This document shows, one piece after another, positions 10,980-20,890 of a DNA stretch of 64,000 nucleotides. Made by a program: the position numbers and the translations under genes. A model generated the notes under the pieces. It saw only the letters and a list, made by a program, of their open reading frames with translations. It did not search any database and was not told where the DNA came from. The stretch's first letter is position 1, and each line of letters begins with the position of its first letter. This DNA comes from Dichetophora obliterata (taxonomy: Eukaryota > Arthropoda > Insecta > Diptera > Sciomyzidae), in contig OY986437.1 in the NCBI GenBank assembly GCA_963920525.1, positions 29,989,063 through 30,053,062 of the forward strand, given 5' to 3'.

Positions 10980-11427
10980 TAATAAACTTTAGGCTTTCAC
11001 TAATATGAATTTATGTATTTTTTTTTTTCAAAACAATAAAATAAATTATTGCTTTGATGTATAGAAATTTACAATTTTTATGCTTTTAAATTCATCTTCA
11101 GTAAGTGGAATATAAACTAGTTTTCAATTGATTTATTTTAAAGTAATTAAAAAAATAATTTATATTTAACTAATTTAAGAAGTAGTTAAAAATATATGCG
11201 GTTTTCAATTGAATGATTTTAAAGTAGTTAAATAAATAATTTAAATTCAACTAATTTAGCAAGTAGTTGAAAACATATGCAGACGAAAGTCAATGGACTT
11301 ATTAAGCGGACATCACCATGCAAAATATGCTAGTTCGTTCTATGGAAAAAAGTCAGAATTTCAACTAGTTGTGGTTGACAAAAAACTACTATTTCAACTA
11401 CTTTTAAATTAGTTGATTTTCCTACAG
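10980..11427 (+). repeat. Right copy of the long direct repeat
   Basis: This is collinear with 4385-4748 and begins at the 3' end of the LINE. It has an extra tandem duplication of roughly 85 bp in the middle: the CAATTGAWTKATTTTAAAGTA block appears twice, near 11126 and 11206. It ends in the same CCTACAGGG. The two copies differ at scattered bases, so the duplication is not very recent. Confidence 0.7.
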
Positions 11428-12303
11428 GGTTAGTTTAAAATAACAAAAAATATATACATTCACGTTATCCATGACTTGAATATGTATATGAAATTTGTTT
11501 AACAAAAAATTTCTACTGGGTCGCCATCATTTGCTACCAAAAAATAAGATTTGAATTGTAATAATTTTTTAGCAGGCGTCAATAGGAACTTTCTAGAAAT
11601 GAAAAGCACGTTGTGCACCGATTTTATGCAGATACAAAAAGCATATATAATTCATCGAAATGTTTTTATTTCTTAAATTTTTTTTATGCATGATGAATGT
11701 TTATGAATTTTAAAATAAGAAAAAACTGCAAATCTTAATTCTAGCAAAAATTAAAGGTAGCAAAAGATTTAAATCAAAACATGCATGTTTGTTCTAAATA
11801 TATAAATCTGAATAAAAAATTTGCATCAATTTGATGCAAACGACGGATGCGGGTTAATTCAATTTTTTTTATTTGTTTTACTTAAAAAAGTCTTATACAT
11901 ATGTTAGCCCATTTCGCTACTCTCTCTTATATTTCTAGCCACTTTAAATAAATTTTGTATTTTTACCTTAATTTTATTACAAAGTCCTGAATTAATTTTT
12001 ATTTTATTTTTTATGTATTAATCTCATGTATAAAAAGATCTACATATCCATGTAAATATTATAAAATTAACTGTTTTTTAATAAATATGTGCAATGTATT
12101 CATTTCACACGTTAAAAAATTGTTTTTTTTTTATTTAAATGAAAAAACAAAAAATTTCCCCCCAAGATTCATGCCTGCCCCCTCTGACTTCTTGGTCGGG
12201 CTTCTAAGACCAAATTCAAGGTAGAAATTAACGTACTATTTGAAATTAAAGCAACGATAACTAAAAAACACATGGGGTCATAGTACCCATCGGCCTCAAG
12301 GGG
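11428..12303. other. A+T-rich DNA at the right end of the block
   Basis: No gene is seen. The last 35 bp carry the piggyBac-like end described for the surrounding block. Confidence 0.4.
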
Positions 12304-12361
12304 TTAATAAAAATTTTCAAATTTTTTATATCGACAAATCACAAAATCAAAATTTCTATAC

Positions 12362-13596
12362 AAATTTTGGAATAATTTTACTTTGGAGCCCGGACCCGAA
12401 TTTTTTCTTTTTCAAAATGTGTATTTGGCAGTCCTAAATCCGAATCCGCTTTCAAAAAATGTCGCTCTCGAATGGCTTATTAGACAAAAATCGTCAAAGT
12501 TTCAAAAAATGACCATTTGAAGTAAATGAAAACGTCCACATTTTTTACATGTAAATCAAATTCTAAGAAAAATGTGTGATAATTACAAGGTTGAAGTATG
12601 TTCTTTTAAATAAGATATCAACAAATAAAATCCTTTAAGTACTTTAAGAAATACAAAGGATAAATCGTAGCTCCAAATTTGTAAAATTGCAATGCTTTTG
12701 CAGTACAAAATATAGAGAAAAACAAGTTCTTTTTAATTTGCACTATAGTTTTAATGTGTTTTTCCCTGAAAGGAATTCTTTGTCAATTTGCAAATATAAA
12801 ATTAATGCCAAAAATTAAAGTCTTTAAATTTAACAGACATATTTTTAATTAATGTTTTTAATTACAATAAATCAGTGAATTTACAGATAATTGAACAACT
12901 GCAAGCGTGGCATTTAATAGCAAAAAATCAGACAAAGTGCTCGAATGGCCATTAGTTTAAATTATATTCTAATTCAAAAGCCCAAGATGGCTCTAAATAG
13001 CGGTGTCGGGAGTGGTTTTATTTATTGTGATTGTGATATAAGTGGTATTTTTAATGACATTTATGAAGTTCTATTTGATGGAAGAAAAATTTTTTTTACT
13101 TTGTTTCCAGTATGAGCAGGAATGGCATAACAAACTGAGCCAGAATGCCAGATTATTGTGATCCTGGATAAAAAAGCACTTGATTTTCATAAAAAAATAA
13201 CTTTCTTATTTAACAATATCACATTAATGTTGGGAATGTTAACCTAAAAGGGCAAATTAAGTTCCAAGCACTTGAAATATTTGGAGTGAATTTTTAAGTT
13301 TTCGCGAATTTTATCTCCTAAGCCAATCGAGAAAGACAATTTTTGTTTGCATTTTTACGCTTAGGAAATCCAAATACATTTAATAAAAAAAAAGTAAAAA
13401 AATAAAGGGAGAAATTCGCTTCTAAGCACTTCAAAATGTACACTGAATTTTCAAACTTTCGCGAATTTTATCTCCTAAGCCAAAAGAGAGCGACAATTTT
13501 TGTTTCATATTAAGGCTTAGGAGGTCCAAGTACATTTAATAAAAATAAGAAAAAAATATTCGTGTCCGGGCTCTGAAGTAAAATTATGCCTAAATT
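12362..13596. mobile_element. 1235-bp inverted-repeat element with perfect 8-bp duplication
   Basis: The ends are inverted: left ATAATTTTACTTTGGAGCCC then GGACCCGAAT; right, read inward, ATAATTTTACTTCAGAGCCC then GGACACGAAT. TTCTATAC flanks both sides exactly (12354-12361 and 13597-13604). An 8-bp duplication suggests a hAT-type enzyme, although the outer bases are not the usual CAGGG. A unit of 157 bp is duplicated inside, with TCTCCTAAGCCA at 13314 and 13471. No coding frame is present. Confidence 0.75.
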
Positions 13597-13604
13597 TTCT
13601 ATAC

Positions 13605-14526
13605 GTTATACCATGAATTCATGTGATTTTCGTTTTTTTACAACAATTCTGGTTTTGATGAATATTAATAGGTTTTTTTACTTTGAGCTTTACTTTTTTT
13701 ATTTTTTGTTACAATTGCAATAACATGGGTACAATTTTAACGTAACAAACTCAATCCAAATTGAAAGTGTTTTTTGGGCGTTAATAGGCTAAGGCATTTG
13801 ATAAAACCATTTGCTTCTTAAATTGAACTGCAGTCTGAGCATTATTATGTTTCGTAATATAAACAGAAATATATCTTTTAGTACACATTTTTCATGTTTC
13901 ATGTTTTATGGTTATCTAAAGTTTTTCGGTCTGAAATAAAACATAGAATCATTCAATCGTAAAGCTTGAGCTGATGACTCACCACAGATTTATGTGTTTG
14001 TTGTGTTCGTTTTTTTTTTCTTATTTTTTTTTATTTACGTCTGGATGATACATAAACATGTGTTAATTTACAATGCAAACAAAAGTGAAGTATTTTTAAT
14101 AAATATGACCTCGTACGTTGGTATTTTTTTTTTTAGATATTTTTATTAAAGCAACATTTTTCAAGTTTAGAAATTCTGAAATGCTTGCGCTCGAATTAAT
14201 TTTATGACTTAAGACATAAACAGTGGATGAAAACGTTTGTGTGGTGCTGGTTTTTGGCGGGGGTTAAGGTCAGGTTTCACATCAAATATTTTGTTGTTGT
14301 ATCCAATGACTTTATCATCAGACAAACACACTTTTAAGAAATTGCATAAGATGTAGATAGAAAAACAGATTTATTTCTGAGATATTTTATGTTTTATTAC
14401 CAATTCAAAACGAAAGTTTTTTGATTAAGCAAAATTCTGATAACTTTTTAAATAAAAGACGACTATATGATTTTATTTTGATGAGCACTTTTTGATAATC
14501 CAAAGAATAACTGGGTTTTTAACCAT
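13605..14526. other. A+T-rich non-coding DNA
   Basis: I see no gene, clear repeat or element ends here. Confidence 0.4.
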
Positions 14527-14535
14527 AAAAAACAA

Positions 14536-15415
14536 GAAGAGCGTGAAGATAAATTCGTCAATCCGACGCTAACTTAGCAAAAACTCAAACCAAAAATTTT
14601 GCTCCGCAAAAAGTTAAATTCGTACTTTTTGCTAAGTACGCATTTAATTTTGGGAGGAAATTTCTTTCCAAAAATAAAATCGTTCTTTTTGGAAAGTACG
14701 AATTTAACTTTTGCAAGGAAATTAAATTCGTTCTTTTTGGAAAGCACGAATTTAACTTTTGCAAGGAAATTAAATTCGTTCTTTCTACAAAGTAAGAATT
14801 TAACTTTTAGCAGGAAATTAAATTTGTTCTATTTGCAAAGTACGAGTTTTACTTTTGATTCAAAGAACTAATAATACTAATTTTCAAATCAAAAATTCTC
14901 AAAATCTGTGCGTTACGATTTTTTGTTAAGCATATCAAATGAAAGGTAAGTAAACCTTTGTAACGATATATAGCTTATAGGGGCACAATTAAGACTTTTG
15001 TCACAAACATTTTTCAAAAGTTGTCTATATATCGTTACAAAGGTGGTTTGATTACCTTTCATTTGATATGCTTAACAAAAAATCGTAACGCACAGATTTT
15101 GAGATTTTTGATTTGAAAATTAGTATTATTAGTTCTTCGAATCAAAAGTATAACTCGTTCTTTGCAAATAGAACGAATTTAACTTGCTCCCAAAAGTTAA
15201 ATTCGTACTTTGTAAAAAGAACGAATTTAATTTTCTCCCAAAAGTTAAATTCGTACTTTCCAAAAAGAACGATTTTAATTTTGGGAAGAATTTTCCTCCC
15301 AAAATTAAATGCGTACTTAGCAAAAAGTACGAATGTAACTTTTTGCGGAACAAAAATTGTGGTTTGAGTCTTTGCTAAGTTAGCGTCGGATTGACGAATT
15401 TATCTTCACGCTCTT
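14536..15415. mobile_element. Foldback-like element with arrays of small hairpins
   Basis: The 880-bp element is a near-complete palindrome starting AAGAGCGTGAAGATAAATTC and ending in its reverse complement. AAAAACAAG flanks it on both sides (14527-14535 and 15416-15424), a 9-bp duplication as known for Drosophila Foldback. Each outer arm holds several units of roughly 45-60 bp built on AAATTCGTNCTTT and AAAGNACGAATTT, so each unit can itself form a hairpin. The inner arm carries TCTGTGCGTTACGATTTTTT and CATATCAAATGAAAGGT, around a short centre with TATAGGGGCACAATTAAG. The frames on both strands follow the repeat and are not genes. Confidence 0.85.
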
Positions 15416-15424
15416 AAAAACAAG

Positions 15425-16943
15425 TCCATGTTGAATGTTTTTTGAAGTTTTTTGAAATTTTTTGAGTACGAGTGCATTGGAAATAGTACCTTTTTCACAT
15501 ACGAATTCTTATTTCACTCATAATTTTTTTTATTGGTTTTTATTAGCTTAAATTTTAAACACAATTAGAACAAAAATGATTTAAAAAGAAGCATCGAGAA
15601 ATTTTATATGGAAAACACCCATTTAATTGAATTTTTAGATACGCCCAGTCAGCTTCAGTTACATTTTAAATATGTTAATTTTGTAAACTGCACACACGTA
15701 AACAAAATTTTTTTTTTCTCTTTTTAATGGAACGGAAAAAATAATAAAAACATTGCGGTCAACGCAGTAAAAGAACAAGTGTTGATGTCAATAAAAGTGC
15801 AAAAGATCCCGCATAATACTCGTACAAAGAAAAACTAAGGAAAGTTTTAATTATACAGATACAAGCACACACACACACATACACAGAATAGCGCAAAATC
15901 ACTCAATAGAGGGATATAAAAACACCAACAATAAAGCAACTATTAAATAATATGGTGTTGGTGATAGATAGTAAAACAGCAATAAAAACATAGTAAAATT
16001 GTGTCACCTAACAAGGCAGTTGGGATGGTTGGCGCCAGAGGAGGGGGAGGGGGAAGGGGTGTGGTCGACACTCGGTTAAAATGACATTCAAAAGAACGCA
16101 TTGCTTCTCGCATGACGACTACGATAACGACGACATGGTTTTTCACATCGTTTCAAACGCATTCACTTACGTTTAAACTTGCACTATCTTGTAGCTATTG
16201 CAACTTGCAAGCTTGTTAACACAGGCTGGCAACACTGGCTTCAAAATTTAGGGCAAAACAAATAGCAGCAAGAGCTAAGAAGCGTGCGTTCTTGCCAATT
16301 GCTGGAAAAAGTGAAGTGAAGTGAAGTGAAGTGTTAAAGCAATGGTAGAGAGAACAGAACAAGAAACACTAAATGTTGTGACAAGTTTTTTTTTTTAAAT
16401 GATAGTGACATACATTCGACTTAAGTCTTGAGTGATGTTTTAAGGGGCGAAATGAGTTGTTGCTGAATGGGAAAATGGGCTGTAGAAAGAAAACTTTGTA
16501 ATTAAGTTTTTTCGCTAAATTTTCTGTAAAAAGAGTGTAAGAGTTAAGCTTAGAATCTTTCTTTTTGTGAAACAAGTTGTTTTAGTTATACATATAACAG
16601 AAAACATAAGCTTTAGTTAGTGAGTGTTAAGAAGTATCGATCGAAGCATTATCCTTGCAATAACAAATTTCTGTAAAAAAGTATCTGGTTTTATTCATTA
16701 ACAAAAAAGTTGTAGCTATTGAAAACTTCAGTGGCGTAAGAAATGGTTTTTTGTAACAACTTTGTTATATGACGACTAAGGTGCAACGCCGTAGACAGGT
16801 GCTTCATAAGGGGGAAAGGGGGGGTTTAGGTAAGGTTGAAGTTGTTGTCACTTTTCAGAGACACACTCAAGCCAATGAGGCCCATTGCGATACCATGGCG
16901 TTAATTTCCCTACTCAATTTCTATTTGAACTAATGTAAGCTGT
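15425..16943. other. Non-coding DNA with short simple repeats
   Basis: No gene is recognised. Simple repeats include an AC run near 15868-15888, a GAAGT repeat at about 16310-16333 and G-rich tracts near 16035-16060 and 16810-16825. Confidence 0.45.
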
Positions 16944-17034
16944 TTACAAAGCTGTAGATTCTGATGGATGATGGTGGGACGGGGGGTTGCTGAAGCAAAA
17001 AATATAAAATTCGAATTGTTTTTCGAATTGTTCG

Positions 17035-17342
17035 AACTGTTTTATTATTTCATGTACACGCTGTCTAGTGACAGGAAGACTCAATTCCACCTTTATTTTT
17101 CTGCAGCTCAAGTTGTCGTTAGTCGCTAACAGCTGAATGTGACGTTTAGTCCGGTCATCAATAGTTGGTAATCGGCCACTGTGCTTGTTAACACCATAGT
17201 TTTCAACATTTTTTAGAAAATTTGCAATTGTATTGCGATGCCTATTCAAAGCTGAAGCGATTTGGCCAATTTTCATTCCTGCACGACTCATTCCCTTGAT
17301 CATACCCTGTTCTTCATCTGAAAGTTCGGTCCCATGAGGCAT
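17035..17342 (-). pseudogene. Truncated Tc1-type transposase, DNA-binding domain only
   Basis: The frame begins with MPHGTELSDEEQGMIKGMSR and continues through a helix-turn-helix region with IGQIASALNRHRNTIANFL and a second one with LSCRKIKVELSLPVTRQRVH. This is the bipartite DNA-binding part of Tc1-like transposases. Similarity ends at about residue 101, and the remaining residues to the stop at 16944 are low-complexity. The catalytic DDE domain is missing, so it cannot transpose DNA. The right-hand terminal region seems preserved up to 18537, interrupted by a Foldback-like insertion. Confidence 0.75.
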
Positions 17343-17697
17343 TTTGAACTGAAAAAATTATGCAATAAAACACCTACTAGTTTTTTTGAGTTTTTATGCT
17401 TACTTTCTTATATACTCACGGTTTTATATACTTCTTATAATTGAACAAGATAAGATATTGACTTCGTAACAGTCGAACAGCAAATGACTCAATTTGCACA
17501 TATAATTATTTTCTATTGAACTTGCAACGCAATACTTAAACTGTGATAACGGTAATCCAAATGAGATCCATAAAGGAACTTAAGATAATATAAATTAAAA
17601 GTAAATAAACAACAACAAATTTTTTCAAATAAAAAAAGATCCCTTATTCCAAAAAGAAGTTACACAGAAAAAAAATATTGCACATATAACTATTTTA

Positions 17698-18522
17698 AAG
17701 AGCGTGAAGATAAATTCGTCAATCCGACGCTAACTTAGCAAAGACTCAAACCAAAATCTTTGCTCCGCAAAAAGTTAAAAAGTACGAATTTAACTTTTGG
17801 GCGGAAATTAAATTCGTTCTATTTGCAAAGTATGAGTTTTACTTTTGATTCGAAGAACTAATAATACTAATTTTCAAACCAAAAATTCTCAAAATCTGTG
17901 CATTACGATTTTTTGTTAAGCATATCAAATGAAAGGTGATTAAACCACCTTTCTAACGATATATAGCTTATAGGGGCACAATTAAGACTTTTGTCATAAA
18001 CATTTTTTAAAAGTAGTGAAATTGGCGCGAATAATACTTATTTTCAAATCAAAAATTCTCAAAATCTGTGCGTTACGATTTTTTGTTAAGCATATCAAAT
18101 GAAAGGTGATTAAACCACCTTTCTAACGATATATAGCTTATAGGGGCACAATTAAGACTTTTGCCATAAATATTTTTTAAATGAAGTGAAATTGGCGCTC
18201 ATAGTACTAATAATACTAAGTTTCAAATCAAAAATTCTCAAAATCTGTGCGTTACGATTTTGTGTTAAGCATATCAAATAAAAGGTGATTAAACCACCTT
18301 TCTAACGATATATAGCTTATAGGGGCACAATTAAGTCTTTTGCCATAAATATTTTTTAAATGTAGTGAAATTGGCGCTCATAGTACTAATAATACTAATT
18401 TTCAAATCAAAAATTCTCAAAATCTGTGCGTTACGATTTTGTGTTAAGCATATCAAATAAATGGTGATTAAACCTCCTTTCTAACGATATATAGCTTATA
18501 GGGGCAAGTTTATGACGCTCTT
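17698..18522 (+). mobile_element. Second Foldback-like element, one-armed with a ~179-bp tandem array
   Basis: It starts with the same AAGAGCGTGAAGATAAATTC as the element at 14536 and ends TTTATGACGCTCTT, a short inverted match. The flanks are ACTATTTTA (17689-17697) and ATTATTTTA (18523-18531), a 9-bp duplication with one difference. Only one hairpin unit remains. After it, the inner-arm sequence is repeated in tandem with CTCAAAATCTGTG at 17888, 18058, 18237 and 18416 (periods 170, 179 and 179). It has no long opposite arm, so it differs in form from its relative. Confidence 0.75.
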
Positions 18523-18539
18523 ATTATTTTACCGGGGTA

Positions 18540-19229
18540 TATAAAAATTAATATTTGATTAATTAATTTTTATGATCTATTGAATAATTACATGAATTAA
18601 GATTGTGAGCTTTAGATCAAGTGAGTTTTCAAGAAGGCAACAACAACAACAACAACTCTGTATAGAGTCAATCACTTAGCTGACTAGACAGTCTGTTTCG
18701 GAAATCGCTACATATTCCTCATCAGTAGTCTTTGAGTGATTAAGCTGTGATCAACTCACTGTTTAAACTAGCATATGAATGTACAGATCCTCTAATTCAT
18801 TCTTATGAATTGTATGGCTGCTAATCATATGACACTTCAAAGCAGGAGGCCATTTTAGATCACCGCCATTAACTCTATCAAGGGTTGCCATCTGTTCTAG
18901 TTGCTTCTTCATTTATTTCAATATTCATTGGTGTTCGATTGTTTGTCGAAATGCACCATAGAAATGAAACGAACATTTGGTTGTGAAAATAGCCACCTTT
19001 CAGTTAGAACACTAGCTTCTGGCGAAGCAAAAACTCGTTTCATTTCTATGGTTGTGATTAGACAAAGGGGAGGTGCCACGCCCATACAAAACAAAACTTT
19101 AACTCCTCATTTCTCAGGCAATGGTACATGTAGGGTGATTATATTTGGTACATATGGTGTTGGTATCAAAAGAAGTAGCTTCATGTTAAAAGTGGGCGAA
19201 GCCACGCCCCTTTATAGAAGAAGTAAAGA
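18540..19229. repeat. Dispersed repeat, also seen near 55.05-55.15 and 55.68-55.83 kb
   Basis: AAGTGAGTTTTCAAGAAGGC then CAACAACAACAACTCTG and AGAGTCAATCAC (18616-18675) recur at about 55060-55115. A second part with TTAAGCTGTGA and GAATTGTATGGCTG (18740-18825) recurs at 55683-55806. The open frame at 18901-19248 contains GGTGCCACGCCC and GCCACGCCCC words of the repeat family below and has no recognisable domain. Confidence 0.45.
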
Positions 19230-19237
19230 CTTCTTAT

Positions 19238-19501
19238 CATGGCCGTAGCTGCAATATTTGAAAGTTACTACCGGCTTAAGCCCCATTTTCGATTTCGGCA
19301 CATATTTTTATTAGATTTTAGACATTAAAAAAGGGGTGAGGGCCCCGAACTGCAATTTTTTGACCTTATTTCTTCATAAAAGCCCCAAACTTAGTTCGTC
19401 CTCCCCTTTTTTATTGCCAAAAATCTAATAAAAATATGTGCCGAAATCGAAAATGGGGCTTAGGGCGGTGGCAGCTTTCAAAAATTTCAGCTACGGCCAT
19501 G
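19238..19501. mobile_element. 264-bp hAT-like hairpin element
   Basis: Arms of about 85 bp are nearly identical inverted repeats starting CATGGCCGTAGCTG and including AAGCCCCATTTTCGATTTCG then GCACATATTTTTATTAGATT. The flanks CTTCTTAT (19230-19237) and CTTTTTAT (19502-19509) match at 7 of 8 bases, as expected for an 8-bp duplication. The loop holds AAAAAAGGGG. No gene is present. Confidence 0.8.
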
Positions 19502-19509
19502 CTTTTTAT

Positions 19510-20890
19510 ATCTAATATATAAAATAAATGTTTGTTTGTTTGTTTGTTCGCTCGCTATGCGCTGCAAGACCGTTCATCCGATTGCGATAAAACTTTGTCA
19601 ACTTATTGCTTGCACTTACGCGAACAATATAGGCATATTTAAAATTTGCCACACCCCCTTTTACCGCCCATAAATCAATAAAAATGCTATATTTAAGACA
19701 GTCTTGTCGTATTAAACTAACATTTGGTAATCAAGTTCGTATGATAACTATCGGTAACTATACTTAAAATGGGCGTGGCCCCACAATAGCTACGCCTACT
19801 TTTAAGAAAAGATAAACAGACTTTGAAATTACTGGTCCGATCGAGCTAAAATTTTGGCAGTGGATTTGCTTCGAGTACGAGATGGTTTAAGATAAAATTG
19901 CCACACCCCCTTTTACCGCCCACAAATATATAAAAAATTCGCGATATCAAATTGCTTTGAAGTTATGGATCGCACAGCCTCGAAATTCGATATTCAATCA
20001 CAATTTACACATGTCGTTTCACTGATGACATTTTATGGGAGTTAAACAAGGGGGAGTGGAACCTCCGATACAACCAAAACTTGCGATATCGAATAGTTTT
20101 GGAGTTACAGGTCACACAGCATCGGAATTCAGTATTCGACTTCAATTTATGCATGCAGCTTCATTAATAACATTTTATGGGCGTTAGAAACGGTGGAGTT
20201 TCACCTCCCCCCATACAACCAAAATTTGTGCTATCGAATAGCTTTGAAGTTATAGATCGCACAGCATCGAAATTCAAAAATCGACCTAAACTTACACATG
20301 CAGTTTTACCGAAAACATTTTATGGCGTTGGACAAGTACAACCCAAACATGCAAAATCGAATAGCTTTACAGTTATGGGTAACACAGCGTCAGAATTCAG
20401 TATTCGACCTCAATTCATATATGCCGTTTCATTAATAACATTTTATGGGCGTAGGAAAAGGAGGACTGGCATCTCCCATACAACCCAGATTTGTACTATC
20501 GAATAGCTTTGGAATTATAGGTCGCACAGAGTCGGAATTCAGTATTCGATCCGAATTTACACATGCACTTTCATTGGTAACATTTTTTGGGCATTGAACA
20601 AGGGATAGTGATACCTACCATACAACCCAAATTTGCGATATCGAATAGCTTCTGAGTTATTTTTCGCACAGCGTCGGAACTCAGTATTTGACCTAAATGT
20701 ACACATGCTATTTTATTGATTAAATTTTATGGGCGTTTGCCAAGGGACCTCTTATTTTACCCAAATTTGCGATATCGAGTTGCTTTGGAGTTATAGGTCG
20801 CACATCGTCGGAATTCCGTATTCTACCTTAATTTACACATTCAGTTTCATTGATCACATATAATGGGCGTTGGTCAAGGGATAAGCTTTT
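19510..20890 (+). repeat. Dispersed repeat with a degenerate ~140-bp minisatellite
   Basis: It opens with TAATATATAAAATAAATG and a GTTT repeat, then has TTTTACCGCCCA and ATGGGCGTGGCC blocks. From about 19941 a unit recurs seven times, marked by GCGATATCGAATAGCTT or variants at 19941, 20093, 20228, 20351, 20493, 20635 and 20769 (spacing 123-152 bp). Each unit carries CGCACAGC-TCGGAATTCAGTAT and ACATTTTATGGGCGTT. Related sequence lies at 26.0-26.95 kb and 33.0-33.85 kb. The frame at 20177-20506 is a by-product. The opening resembles Helitron-type repeats of insects, but I cannot define a 3' end. Confidence 0.65.

Larger units (their letters stand above)
2788..12303. mobile_element. Block bounded by piggyBac-like ends and TTAA (nested composite)
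   Basis: The left end reads TTAA then CCCCTTGAGACCGA. The right end, read inward, is TTAA then CCCCTTGAGGCCGA. This is 13 of 14 matching terminal bases next to the TTAA that piggyBac-family elements target. The right end continues into GATGGG and a CATG-type motif that also occurs in both arms of the palindrome near the left end, so the ends belong to one family. The 9.5 kb between holds the palindrome, repeats and LINE described separately, so this may be an old element enlarged by later insertions. The left end could instead pair with the inverted TCGGTCTCAAG at 2945-2955. No piggyBac transposase is seen. Confidence 0.45.
16944..18537 (-). mobile_element. 3'-truncated Tc1-like element with direct repeats in its terminal region
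   Basis: Upstream of the transposase start, GCACATATAATTATTTT (17497) and GCACATATAACTATTTTA (17680) form a direct repeat about 180 bp apart, like the paired binding sites in the terminal repeats of some Tc1-like elements. The outer copy is cut by the 17698-18522 element. Beyond that insertion the sequence resumes with TTTTACCGGGG followed by TA, so the original end, read inward, would be CCCCGGTAAAATAG. The other end was not found. Confidence 0.5.

Noticed and set aside
4385..11427. Direct repeats read as LTRs of a retrovirus-like element
   Set aside because: No TG...CA ends, primer-binding site, polypurine tract, protease or integrase. The coding part is a LINE with endonuclease and RNase H.
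14599..15378. Small proteins with repeated SFFLESTNLTF-type text on both strands
   Set aside because: They are translations of the hairpin units in the palindrome; near-identical frames occur on opposite strands.
15943..16146. Proline-rich frame with a hydrophobic start
   Set aside because: The prolines come from a G-rich tract on the other strand. There is no homology or splice context to support it.
17888..18440. Regularly spaced repeats as a CRISPR array
   Set aside because: Whole units of 170-179 bp are repeated with no unique spacers, in a eukaryotic transposon context.
18901..19248. 115-residue frame as a host gene
   Set aside because: It contains GCCACGCCC words of a dispersed repeat, runs into a hairpin element and shows no domain.
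20177..20506. 109-residue frame with repeated peptide
   Set aside because: It follows the ~140-bp minisatellite units.
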